Below are positions 22,430 to 32,580 of a stretch of 51,434 bases of DNA, in pieces; position 1 is the first letter of the stretch; each line of letters opens with the position of its first letter. Origin of the DNA: Welwitschia mirabilis. Its lineage: Eukaryota; Gnetophyta; Gnetopsida; Welwitschiales. Under the pieces are notes generated by a model that saw nothing but the letters and a program-made list of their open reading frames with translations, did no database searches and was not told where the DNA came from. Made by a program: the position numbers and the translations under genes. Where the stretch lies: contig JBOZIK010000001.1 in the NCBI GenBank assembly GCA_051453625.1, positions 80,535,385 to 80,586,818 on the forward strand. The letters are read 5' to 3'.

Positions 22430-23600
22430 ACCATGATATTAGACCTATAATAAATGTAAATCTTTTCTCCATCATATAGGTGGTTATGAATGGATGGAGC
22501 TACATTTATACCATAGGTGCAAAGATCAGATTATGAGAAATTATATGCCAAATTGGGAAACACTTAAGATTTTTTATCTTTACCATGGTGTTATTTATGG
22601 AGGATATTTTAGTGGACATAAAACTACCATGAAAATCTTTTATTCTAGTTTTTACTAGTCTTCTCTTTTTCATGATTTATTTAATTTTATTAAAAGGTGT
22701 AATCCTTGTCAGTGTTTTAATAGCCTTATTCATTTAAAGGAAATGCCCTTAGAAGTATTCTTAAATATAGGCCTTTTGATTATTAGGGTATTAATTTCAT
22801 AAATCCTATTCACCCATCTTATTTTAATAAAAATTACATTTTAGTGGTTGTTAATTACTTGATAAAATGGGTTGAAGTCATACCTACTTCTTTGAATGAT
22901 GTCCAAACTATCTATTATTTTTTTAGATCTCACATTTTTAAGAGATTTGGTTTTCCTAGAGTCATCATTAGTGATCAAGATACTCATTTCATTAATTCAC
23001 TTTTTAAGAAACTCCTTCTATCCCTTGGTATTAAACATAGAATAGCTTGTACTTATCATCCTCAAACTAATGGATAAGCTGAAAATGCTAATATAAAAAT
23101 AAAGCAAATTCTTTAAAAACTTGTCTTTATTAATAAAAATTCTTGGTACTCAAAGTTTAACAATGTACTTTGGGCTTACCATACTACTTGGCATACTTCT
23201 CTTGGTTTTTTATCTTATGAACTTATTTATAGTAAAGTTCGTATCTTACTGGTTGATGTATGTTACAATTCTTATCATACATCTTATCAACATAATCTTG
23301 TGGATTTTGATGAAAATATTAAGTATAGGTTAGTCCAATTAGATCATCTTAATGGAAAAAGGACTAGTACCATACATTGTTAATTAATTCATAAAGCCCA
23401 AGAAAAGTTCAAACATGATAAAAGAATTTTTTATAAAAAGTTTGAACCTAGTCTACTTATCTTATTATATAACACTAGAGTTCACATTTTGAATAACAAG
23501 TTAACCTCTAAATGATTAGATCCTTATTTTATAAAGAAAGTACATTTTAATGGATTAATTAAAATTTTAGATTTGGAAACTAGAAAGATTTAAAAGATTA
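22430..23600 (+). pseudogene. pol: Integrase, copy 2
   Basis: The zinc region near 22575-22735 retains His (YHG), His (SGHK) and two Cys (RCNPCQ). The core open frame 22844-23077 contains LIKWVEVIPTSLNDVQTIYY, IISDQDTHFINS with the second catalytic Asp, and TYHPQTNG, then a stop in place of Gln. The catalytic Glu region reads NIKIK instead of NREIK, so Glu has become Lys. The C-terminal tail (23210-23590) aligns with 17540-17905 of copy 1 but has more stops. DNA joining would not be possible. Confidence 0.85.
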
Positions 23601-25880
23601 ATTAACAATAATTAAAACTATACAAGGAATATTTGGATGCAACCTAAACATGATAGAAGCACTTGTTTTTGAGGTTCCCCTTGGTAAGGAGGACTTCTTC
23701 CTTATCATTGTCTAAGTTCTTTCTTAATTTACTCTTTTGGTTAAATACTATGATATTACTTGATCATCTTGTAAACTTGACTTATGTACTACTTTGTGAA
23801 GTATCATGATTAGTTTTATACTTAGGCATTTATACGTGTTAATATTGGATTCACCTAATCTTTAGACATTCCCATGTCTATGGACTTTATTCAAAGGAAT
23901 ATGCCTTAGTTTTTATGTTTTTTCAATGATGTTTAAATCTTAGGTTATTTCAAAGTGTTTTTTTCTGTCTTTTATCTTACTTATTTACCTTCATCTTTTT
24001 TTAATGTATAATCATGTGGGAATTTTAGTGAAGAAAAAGAGAAATAATGATCTTGTTCTATTGTATTTTGTTCTTTAATGAAAAATACATCATTACCATA
24101 ACGTCCTACCATATTAAAGTAGATATATTTGAGAGGAACCTTTGGCAGTTTTAGTAGCTATAGAAACTCAACTACAGGGTCGGATGATCATGCTTTATAG
24201 GTCTTTACTCCTCTAACAGTGGTTACACTCCTCTCATCATCGTAAAAGAAATAAATAACTTTGAGGATGGAAATCAATAATGTTCCTAGTATCATCAGAG
24301 GCATTTCTTGTTTCTTAGACTCTTAGTATTCCCACTTGATCATTTCACTTTTATAGATTTAGATGAGTTTGTGAGGTGGAAGTAGGTGAGTTCATTTCTA
24401 AAGTAACTTTTGGTTTTGACATTCATTGTTCTACACACTTAAATCTTTGGATATCACCATAATCACTGCCTTTTCAAATGTATTTTATGGACTTAATACA
24501 TTTTGTTATGCATATTTACTCAAGTGATATTATGATGTTTTCATTAGAAGTTTTCTAGGTTAGTATTTAATATAGGTAAACAATCTTCTCCTTATTCCTT
24601 GTATCCATTTTCACTTTAGTTTNNNNNNNNNNCACATTTTCTTACTTCTTCTCAAGACATTAATTATTTGGTAGTTTTCTTACTATACAATCATGATAAA
24701 ACATTTTTTTAAAAATGCATTTTCATTTAAAAAAATTTAAAAGAACACCTTTTCATAATATTTATGAGTTCCCTTGTAGATTATTGAAATTCTACACCTA
24801 TCATGCTTTCATTTTCTATATGGGCACATTCATTCAATCTTTATTACGGTTTTTTAACCTAGATAGTCTATTTTCTTAAGCCATATATCTTTCTTTTATG
24901 TGTGTTTATTCTTTTTTCATTAATTTTCTTGATTTTTCATGTTTTTGGTGTGGTTTTCTGCTTTTTGGTCTTTTTGTCTTTTTACTTTTCAGAATTATCA
25001 TTGAAATAACCCTATCTAAGCCTAACTTTCATGACTAACTTTTTTCTTCTAAAAATCTTTTTAATATCCCATCATCCACCATGTCGTCTAGACAACACTA
25101 TGGTGGATGATGGCTTGATTTTTTTTAAGAATCATCCTAGGGTTATTGTCTGGATGATGCGATGATGACAGTTTAATAAAAGTGCAGTCTAAATCTTTTC
25201 CTCATTTTTACTTATTTTCTTATTATTTTCCTTTGTTCTTCTAAGAGACGATGACCCCTCTAGCTTGTATCAATATTTTAGGACTTATCTTGCCTGATTT
25301 CATTGCCAGATTTATAAGATTTCTTCAAATTTTCCAAAATGAAGTATGTTTTTCTATCCTCCTAATTTTCCACTTTTTTCCCCTATTTTGCAAGCTTTTG
25401 ACAAGCAGTTTAATATATATTGTTTATTTTTTCACACTCTTTGTTTTGGGACTTACGAATTTGAATTTTGCTATGTAGTTTTTGAGTTATGATCACTTTT
25501 GTATATTATGAGATATTTTTAGGTTTTTTTACTTTTGCACTCATTTTCTCATACATTGTAAATCAATTCATAATGGTACTTTAGGCAAACTTGATCAGTG
25601 TAATGTATTTTATGACTTTGCTAGATTAGATATTTTATTTGAGTACTTTGATTTTTCACTACTTATGGGGCCCACTACATACATTAGTTTTTGAACTTTC
25701 TCCATTTTTCTTTATTTTTCTCTCACGTTTAGGTAATTTAGGATGCATTACATCTTTTAGGGGAGCAAGACATATTTTGAGTATTTTTCCTAATTTTTCA
25801 TCGATTTTAGAGGTCATTATTATGCATTAATATAATATTCTTGACTTATTTATCTATTTTCACATAATAATTTTATGTTT
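23601..25880 (+). other. Non-coding 3' region between integrase and env-position ORF of element B
   Basis: No supported gene in about 2.3 kb. It contains the post-integrase block shared with copy 1 (to about 24015), a 10-N gap (24623-24632), T-rich tracts and the strongest palindrome of the window (25070-25112), with a second related motif at about 25133-25175. Small hydrophobic frames at 25251-25478 and 25639-25830 are T-rich DNA read by chance. Confidence 0.6.
25070..25112 (+). repeat. Nested palindrome (hairpin) motif, best example
   Basis: Outer arms catcatccaccat (25070-25082) and atggtggatgatg (25100-25112) are perfect 13-base reverse complements. Between them gtcgtc-ta-gacaac (25083-25096) forms an inner stem with one G-T mismatch, leaving only a short act bulge. 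Degenerate versions of the same plan occur at 86-121, 180-215, about 11098-11135, 11211-11224, 12240-12281, 27365-27402, 30041-30066 and others. Confidence 0.8.
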
Positions 25881-25899
25881 TTGATTGAGTAGGCTATGT

Positions 25900-27052
25900 A
25901 TGCATAGAGCTAGATAGGTAGAGGCTTTAGTTGAACCTATAGATCAGGAGGCAGATCCTTTGTTTAAGCCTGAGGTAGAATGTGCAGAGCCTGACCCCCA
26001 TCACCTCGACACGGATGATCTTTGAGCATATAGATAGCTAGCATTCATATCAAGAGATAGTTTAGAGATTTCATAAGCTACATAGAGCCAGAGATTAATC
26101 AAAGATTGATAGAGTTATGATTCAGATGGATCATAGATGTGCATAGTATATACTATACTTCTGAGATGAGAGAGTTCTATGACAACATGCATATAGAGAG
26201 GCAACCAGATACTCATGGTCAGCTCTAGGGCATGATCATTGCTTACATTTGAGATTATGAGATAGCTATCCTTCCATCCCACATTGCAGTAATCATAAAT
26301 CTTAGAGGACTTGAGAGCTTGCATATTTATTTAGCTAGTGGGACAAAGGAGCATCAAGCTCATGACGCTATTTTAGACATTCCAGCTGAGTTAACCACTA
26401 ATCGACAAGGGGTAAATATTACCTAGTTGACTCCTACATATAGAGTTTTGCATAGAGGACTGATTTATAACATCAGTCCATCATACCATAACAGTCATGC
26501 TATGGTTGAACATTTACAGATTCTGGCAGCTTTTCGCCAGGAAGGAGCAAATTGACTTATATAGCTTTATCTAGATGAGACTTAGATCTATGATTGAGAC
26601 ATGACATCTATAAATACTTAGTTATCCATGCCTTCTCTTAGCTTTGTTTAAATGATTTAGAATACTAGAGCTCATAAATAAGTAGCATATCTCACATATT
26701 CAGACTTCTTCTAACTATCTAAAGGATATGAGTATACAGGTATCAGGAGAGGTAGAGACACCTTAGGTACATAGATCTATGGTTGGAGCATTGACCATCA
26801 GAGGTTTTGTTGATCAAAGGTTCTAGATCTTTGAGTAGATAGTTGAGTAATATATCCTATCTATCAAGAGGAGGTGGATATGCACCAGTGCATTGCCTCC
26901 ATTTAGCAGAGTGTGACTTTAGATATTTCAGAGTCAGTACATGTCTAGGGTGATGAGACAGTCAGGTCTACTACAACATCTCTTGATGTCCATCTCTTTG
27001 TAGATCCTAATCATCATCCTTCTTCCCCCCTGCTCTTGAGTTAGTTACTAAA
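25900..27052 (+). pseudogene. Decayed post-pol ORF in the env-like position of element B
   Basis: Starting at the ATG at 25900, one frame gives VEALVEPIDQEADPLFKPEV and HHLDTDDL; after a frame change (about 26030) a second frame can be followed to about 27050, broken only by scattered stops. Readable pieces are SEMREFYDNMHIERQPDTHG (26160-26220), DYEIAILPSHIAVIINLRGL (near 26255-26312) and VLHRGLIYNISPSYHNS (near 26448-26500). The FY-N and LPxHIA-type pattern and the position between integrase and polypurine tract fit the third ORF of Athila-group elements, often called env-like, whose role is unknown. No signal peptide or clear membrane segment was seen. It could instead be a Gag-like extra ORF. 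Confidence 0.55.
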
Positions 27053-27590
27053 TTAAAGTTCATCATGCATAAATAAAGGGAATGATTTTGCATTATATTT
27101 TGTATCTTCCATATTAAACCTTTTTATACTAAAAGCTCTCTTTATTATATAGACATATCATTTCTTTTCAACATGGTGTACTATTCTCTCTAATTCTTAT
27201 TTAATTATCTTAATTTTTATGATGAGAAGTACATTATACTTGGAAAAATCTTTTATATTTAACTATTTATCATAGTAAGGGACTATTTATCATGGTTAAT
27301 TAATTATCTGAGAAAATCAATTTCTATCACAGGTTCTAGTTTTGAAAACCCTTTTCAAAGCCTCTCGTCCCTTCATTGTCCAGATGACTACCCGGACAAC
27401 CAACTTTTGATGCTTCACATGTGTTTTTTTTTAGTGTTTCTAATTTTTTAAAAATTCATTTCTATCTCTAAATTATTCTATAAATCTTTCTAAGATAATT
27501 TCTTTAGATATCCTAGTTATTTTTATTATCTAATAAGTTGGCTTGCAAATATGGTTTACCACCTGGTTTTATCAAGTACTAATAAGGCCA
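27053..27590 (+). other. 3' untranslated region of element B
   Basis: AT-rich and non-coding. It has a palindromic motif at about 27365-27402 (ttgtccagatgac...cccggacaac) that retains CpG. Confidence 0.55.
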
Positions 27591-27600
27591 AGTGAAGGGT
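27591..27600 (+). other. Polypurine tract of element B
   Basis: aagtgaaggg, two bases before the 3' LTR at 27603. The minus-strand element M has an equivalent tract at 6337-6347. Confidence 0.6.
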
Positions 27601-27602
27601 TA

Positions 27603-28687
27603 TGTTGTACTACTAACTTACATATATTTGATAGGATATTTTAAGTTCTTTTATAGGTAAATAGATAGGTAAATGATTGGTTTCTTATGATAATAGAGAG
27701 CTAGGATGAAAAGGATGGAAATTTGCAATTTTCATGATAAATCACAAGAATTCTGAGAACATATGAATAATCTATATTTCAAATGATAACTTCTTGTAAA
27801 TAATAAGGTTGATGTACAAATTAAATATCTATTAAAGGCTATCATCCACTTAATTATTTAGAGATTAGAATGGATGACTGTGACAACTAGACACTGACTA
27901 ATATTTGACTAGAAGCTGATGAGGATTTAATCATGAGGTGGAATCATCTCCTTTATTGTCCAGACAATAAGCCAGATGATACTAATTATAATTCCCATGC
28001 TGAATTTTCATCTAACCTTCACCACTTATATTCCAATTCCTTTTTGTGTGGTTTTTAGGATTTACCCACATCTTTCTATTTGTTTTATTTTATGTTCTGA
28101 ATCAATAAATAGATGTCTCCCCCTTGACTCCTCCTTGTCTTTTGCATCTAACATTCTCGTGATAGGAGATCGAAGGCTAGAGAAACATCTTATAGTTTTA
28201 GGGAGACATTTTCTTGGTGTTTTATGGTGTTTTATTCATTGAGATGCAGCTACTTTATAACACAAATGTGGTATAATTTCTAATATAAAACATTTCTTTT
28301 TGTGTTTTAATGTATGAATGATCTTCTCTCTTATAGCTTATGTTACTTGAGATCCTATGATAGTTTCTCTTGGGATATAGGTTATAAGGAAAATATTTGT
28401 CAAGGTTGTGCTTGGATAGCTTAGGTGCATCTTATTTCCTTTTCTTATATTAGCCTTTCACAAGTGTGTTTCATTTCATTTTCATACATTGTAAAGTTAT
28501 TTCTGTAGGATAGGTTATAGTTTTTCTCTCTTGAAAGAAACCCTTTTATTTCTATATTTTGGCCTTAAATGGATTATGATGTTGGGGACACTCCTGTCTA
28601 TATGAGTATGTTATGTTTGTGCATATTATTTGTGATTAATAGGATTCTACATAAGACATAAACATTGCATAAATACACACCGCAATA
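27603..28687 (+). repeat. 3' LTR of element B
   Basis: 1085 bases from tgttgtactactaacttac, which keeps the TG start, to aaatacacaccgcaata. Same block order as 10860-11947, with many C/T and G/A differences. It keeps attgtccagacaat at about 27955-27970. Followed by acatt. Confidence 0.9.
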
Positions 28688-28692
28688 ACATT
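28688..28692. repeat. Target site duplication of element B (right)
   Basis: acatt, partner of atatt at 10855-10859. Confidence 0.6.
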
Positions 28693-29320
28693 ATACATTG
28701 ATTTAATTTTTTTTAATGGAGTCTTATTCAGAAAAAATAAATTTAGAAGGATGATTGTACCCACCTGGATATTATTTTTCTAATTTAATTTCTAAGTTTA
28801 CTGGTTCTTCTTTAATGTTCTTTTATATCAATATTCTTTCTCCCTAATATCGCTTTTCTAGATTGACCATACCACAGTATTCTATAAGAAAAAAAAACAA
28901 AAAATAAGGTCAAATATAATAAACTATTATCCTAACTATCATGAGAATGCAGAAGGGATGACAAAAATAAAGAGTAGAAAATAATAAAGCAAAAAGCTAA
29001 AAACTGAAGAAAACTGACTGTTGTCCTTCTAGTCATCTACATGATAAAGGAGATGATAGAGATTAATTTTATTAAAAAAATAAAATAGAAAAAAAAATTA
29101 AAAATAAAAATTGAAATTATAGATTTTCATCCTTACTGTCTGGGTACAATAGAAGGGATGATAGTTATTTTAGTACTGATACTAAAACTAAAAACTGTAA
29201 ATAAATAACAAAAACCTATAGTTTCTATTAAAAATACAATATTACTACAGATAAATAACCAAACATAAAATCTAATGTACCTATTTGAATGATGAAAATT
29301 GTTATGCTCTTCAATAGCCT
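28693..29320 (-). other. Leader and extreme gag N-terminus of element M (continuation beyond element B)
   Basis: Aligns with Q's leader at about 1690-2349 (shared ggttcttctttaatgttct near 28803 and an equivalent near 1811). It continues directly the sequence cut at 10859. Palindromic motifs occur near 29025-29060 and 29125-29165. Any gag start codon here is not identifiable. Confidence 0.65.
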
Positions 29321-29338
29321 TCCCCAGCAATGGTACCA
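29321..29338 (-). other. Decayed tRNA-Asp primer binding site (element M)
   Basis: Reverse complement is tggtaccattgctgggga: four changes from TGGCGCCGTTGCCGGGGA, all C-to-T or G-to-A. It is three bases from the LTR edge at 29342. Confidence 0.85.
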
Positions 29339-29341
29339 ATT

Positions 29342-30425
29342 TGTTGTGGTATGTATTTATGCAAATTTTTATACTCGAATAGGTTCTATCATTTACAAAT
29401 AAAATAGATATCTTGCATAATACAACACATTAATATAGTTGGAAGCAAACACGAATGTCATATATTATTGAAGACTTATAAGAGGAAAATAAGGATTACT
29501 TTTCACAAAGGAAATGGTAACCAAAATTAAATAACAATGCAGTAAATAAAAGATATAATGCAATTACAAAATACAAATAACTAAATGCAATGCAAAATGA
29601 AACTAAACTACTTTCTTTTAGTCTTAATAAAGGCTCTTTTTAATAATCTATATCATCAATAAAATTGTCACTAAATCAAGCTAAATATAAATCAAAAGAA
29701 ACATTTGACAAAATAATATATAAACATGAAAATCGAGTTTATATTAAGAAGTAATAACATCTCAGTTACAAAATAATTGGGCCTGAATGAAGAATGCATA
29801 ACCCTCCGCCAAAGGAATGTCTTTCTAAAACACTCAAGATGGATATTTCATCTTTGGATCTCCTATCACAAGAATTTCCAATGTAACAAATATAGAGAGA
29901 AGAATCAAAGGAAAACTTATTTATAGGATTATAGATTAAAAAATAACAAATAAAAGATGTTTCAACACATGCTCTTTTACAAATAACAAATAGATGAAAT
30001 AGTTAAGAATTGGCTGTTAGATTTAGTTACAATATCAGTGTCATCCTCACTATCATCTAGATGATAATGAAGATTATAGATCCTTAAAAAAGATTACTCA
30101 ATAGGTGGCTTAATAAATGACTCAGTAGTCTATATCAGCATCTAATGATATCATCATCCTACTTGTCATGGGGATGATAGAGGAGATGATAGTTTTCTTT
30201 ATTCATATGAATAAAGAGAAGTTAGCATTTTCCATGAGTAATATTTTTTTCATCCATGAGTATTAAAATGTATTTTAAATACCTTGAATCTTGCTAAGAA
30301 TTGCACATTTCCAATATCTTCTATTGCTTCTTTTAAATCCTTATAATTGCACTTAAACCTACACAAATGTTCTGTAAAATAGCTCATAAAATGCCATTAA
30401 ATAACCACAAATTAGTAGCACAATA
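29342..30425 (-). repeat. 5' LTR of element M
   Basis: 1084 bases, partner of 5134-6334. Two palindromic motif units lie in 30036-30190, including a perfect 16-base palindrome tatcatctagatgata at 30051-30066. Ends are defined by the PBS spacer on one side and agaag on the other. Confidence 0.9.
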
Positions 30426-30430
30426 AGAAG
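30426..30430. repeat. Target site duplication of element M (right)
   Basis: agaag, identical to 5129-5133. Confidence 0.8.
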
Positions 30431-30795
30431 GATTCTACTAATAATTTTGGTACTAGAATCTTTCATAATTATAATATAGTATATGAATAGATGATTTGTG
30501 TAAGCATTGGTATGAAATTCAAGACGATAATTTCTAAGATAAATAAGGAAAACGATGATCATAAGCATTTCCTTTTTAGTAGTAGTGTAGTTGAATTAGG
30601 ATTTGAACAAAGTTTTACTAAGGTAGGATATGACTTTAAAATCATTTTTACATTTTTAGTCAATAATACCATCCATAGCAATGTTTCTTGTATCACACAA
30701 AAGTTCAAAATATTTAGTCCAATAGAAACCCATGATAATAGGTTCAGAAGAAATTTTATCCTTAAGTGTATCAAAACAAACTTTACATGAATCAT
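30431..30795 (-). pseudogene. pol: RNase H N-terminal part of element O pol
   Basis: The minus strand reads LIYLRNYRLEFHTNAYTNH (about 30550-30490), equivalent to LDFLKYYLLGFHTNIYTNH in B, and MKDSS before breaking at the insertion of M. Upstream the start of the domain is frameshifted. The remaining C-terminal end is at 4985-5128, more than 25 kb away in the window but adjacent before M inserted. Confidence 0.8.
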
Positions 30796-31640
30796 TCCAA
30801 TCAAATTTATCTTGTTTTCAAGTAATGAATAAGGGGTTTTATAAACCTTAGCATAATCATAAATAAATTGATCATAGAAGCCATCACGACTAAGGAATGA
30901 TCTAACTTATTTGACATTAGTTAGAGGATTAAGTTTTTAATGATACCAACTTTTGCAGGGTTCATCTTAATTTCTTCGTTATAAATATGGTGACATAAAA
31001 TAATTTTATTATTGATAAGAAGGAAATTTTTTTCCTAGCTTAAGTGTAGTCCACTCTTTATACATTGATCCAATACTTTCTTTAATCTTTCTATGATTTC
31101 TTTAAAAGTTTCATTAAAGATGAAGAAGTCATTCATAAATATTTTAATAGAATCCTCTATCATATCAAAAAAGATCCCCATTGTTACTTATTAGAAAGTC
31201 TTAGGGACATTGCAAAGTTTAAAAGGCTTACACCTAAAGGAAAATGTTCCAAAAGGTAAGGTAAAAGTTTTTTAGCTTAATCTTTACATACTATGCAAAC
31301 TTGATTCTAGCTACTATACCCATTGAGAAAATAATAATAGACATGTCATTTGATTTTATTAAGAACTTGATTGAGAAAGGGTAAAGGGTGATGATTCTTT
31401 TTAGTAACCTCATCAAGTTTTCTAAAATCAATTCACATTCTCCATTTTCCATTCTTTTTTAAAACTACTATTAAAGCACTAACTCACTTACTATCAGATA
31501 TAGCAAAAATGATCCTAGCATTCATAAGTTTAATAATTTCATATTTAACAACTTACTTAAGGGATGGGTTGAGCCTTTATTAGGGTTGCCTAATAAGTTT
31601 AGCATTATCCTCAAGGTAAATTTTGTGTTAAACTTTAAAA
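30796..31640 (-). pseudogene. pol: Reverse transcriptase of element O
   Basis: Minus-strand RT with IDFRKLDEVT near 31430-31400 (intact fingers motif) and the catalytic box at 31128-31139 reading F-M-N-D, so the first catalytic Asp is Asn (GAT to AAT). Frames switch repeatedly and stops are common. Order on the minus strand is gag, protease, RT, RNase H, as in B. Confidence 0.8.
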
Positions 31641-32580
31641 CTAGGAATAGTAGCTAAGTATTTATGGGTCCAATCAAGGGCATCTTATTTAGAAGTCAAA
31701 AGTGAGATCAAGTTGATTTTTTATTAAGGACTAAGAAAATTACTTATTACTAAATGTTTCTTTAGATTGTTAAATAGAAAAATATATTTCAATTCTTTGA
31801 ACAAATCTTTTAGTTTTAAGTTGGAATTTTTTAGTGTGGATGTTTAATTTCCATTAAGGACTATCATCTCAAGATGTTGTAGGGAAAACTTCAGGGAATG
31901 ATACCATTCAAAAATATTTTCCATTAAGTTAGCATGTTGGATTTTCTTCTAGTTAAAAGATTCCTTATTCTCATGCTAAAAATAGTATATTTCAGTTGGG
32001 CCAAATATAAAGTTGGTTTATGTAGCATAATTAATATCTCCTCAATTGGATGATGTTATAAAAATAAGGTTAGTTTAAGTTATTCTTCTAAGTTATACTC
32101 ATCTCCCATTTTTTTTTTGCAACATTAAAAAAATAAAATGATGAACTTATTATTGTTTATATCACATTACATCATTTCAGCTCATGTGTTAATGATACAG
32201 TGGGTAATTACACAAAAGGCTCTTTCTAAAAGTAGTAGAAAACCTCTGTCATTCTTTACCTTAATGATTACTACATCTATGGGGTAAAAATATTCTTCTA
32301 TTTGGATGACTACATCCTTGATAATTTCTAAGAATTTTTTAATTAAATTATTAGCTAATTTTAAGATGATTCATATAGGTTCCACTCTATTTTCCAACCC
32401 AAGTATTTTACATATGTGAAGAGGAATGATGTTTACATTAGCTCATATGTTTATTAAATCTTGTTAAATTATTTTACTTTCTTCCAACATGATATTCACT
32501 AGGGTCTTCAAATTTAGGACACTTTTTCATGACTAAATTAAAAATATATTGAGTAAGAAAAAATTTACTAGGAATGGTAT
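31641..32580 (-). pseudogene. pol: Protease and PR-RT linker of element O
   Basis: The minus-strand protease active site near 32430-32460 reads L-I-N-I-stop-A-N-V-N-I-I-P-L: catalytic Asp to Asn and Gly to stop. The linker (about 31900-32200) is recognisable by alignment with B only. Both changes are G-to-A or C-to-T type. Confidence 0.6.

Larger units (their letters stand above)
10860..28687 (+). mobile_element. Element B: long Athila-type retrotransposon with two gag-pol copies
   Basis: Plus-strand element bounded by LTRs 10860-11947 and 27603-28687 and by a near-perfect 5-base duplication. It is inserted in the gag N-terminus of element M; M's gag/leader sequence resumes at 28693. Contents: PBS, leader, gag-pol copy 1 (to 18304), a 100-N gap, gag-pol copy 2 (18405-24030), a non-coding stretch, a decayed env-position ORF, a polypurine tract. 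Total 17.8 kb plus unknown gap size. A single Athila element is usually about 10-14 kb (family knowledge), so the tandem gag-pol explains the excess. Confidence 0.8.
5134..30425 (-). mobile_element. Element M: non-autonomous Athila-type retrotransposon, split by element B
   Basis: Minus-strand element with 3' LTR 5134-6334, 5' LTR 29342-30425, PBS 29321-29338 and perfect agaag duplications on both sides, inserted in the RNase H region of element O. Without B (10860-28687 plus one duplication copy) it is about 7.5 kb. Order on the minus strand: LTR, PBS, leader, gag, protease, PR-RT linker, a leader-like stretch where RT, RNase H and integrase core should be, integrase C-terminus, 3' region, polypurine tract, LTR. 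It carries gag but no RT or integrase core and would have depended on another element for movement. Confidence 0.8.

Noticed and set aside
25251-25830. Small hydrophobic frames (25251-25478, 25639-25830; minus 7951-8139) that could be membrane proteins
   Set aside because: Phe/Leu/Ile-rich translation is what T-rich non-coding DNA gives; no relative in the parallel element copies keeps the frame.
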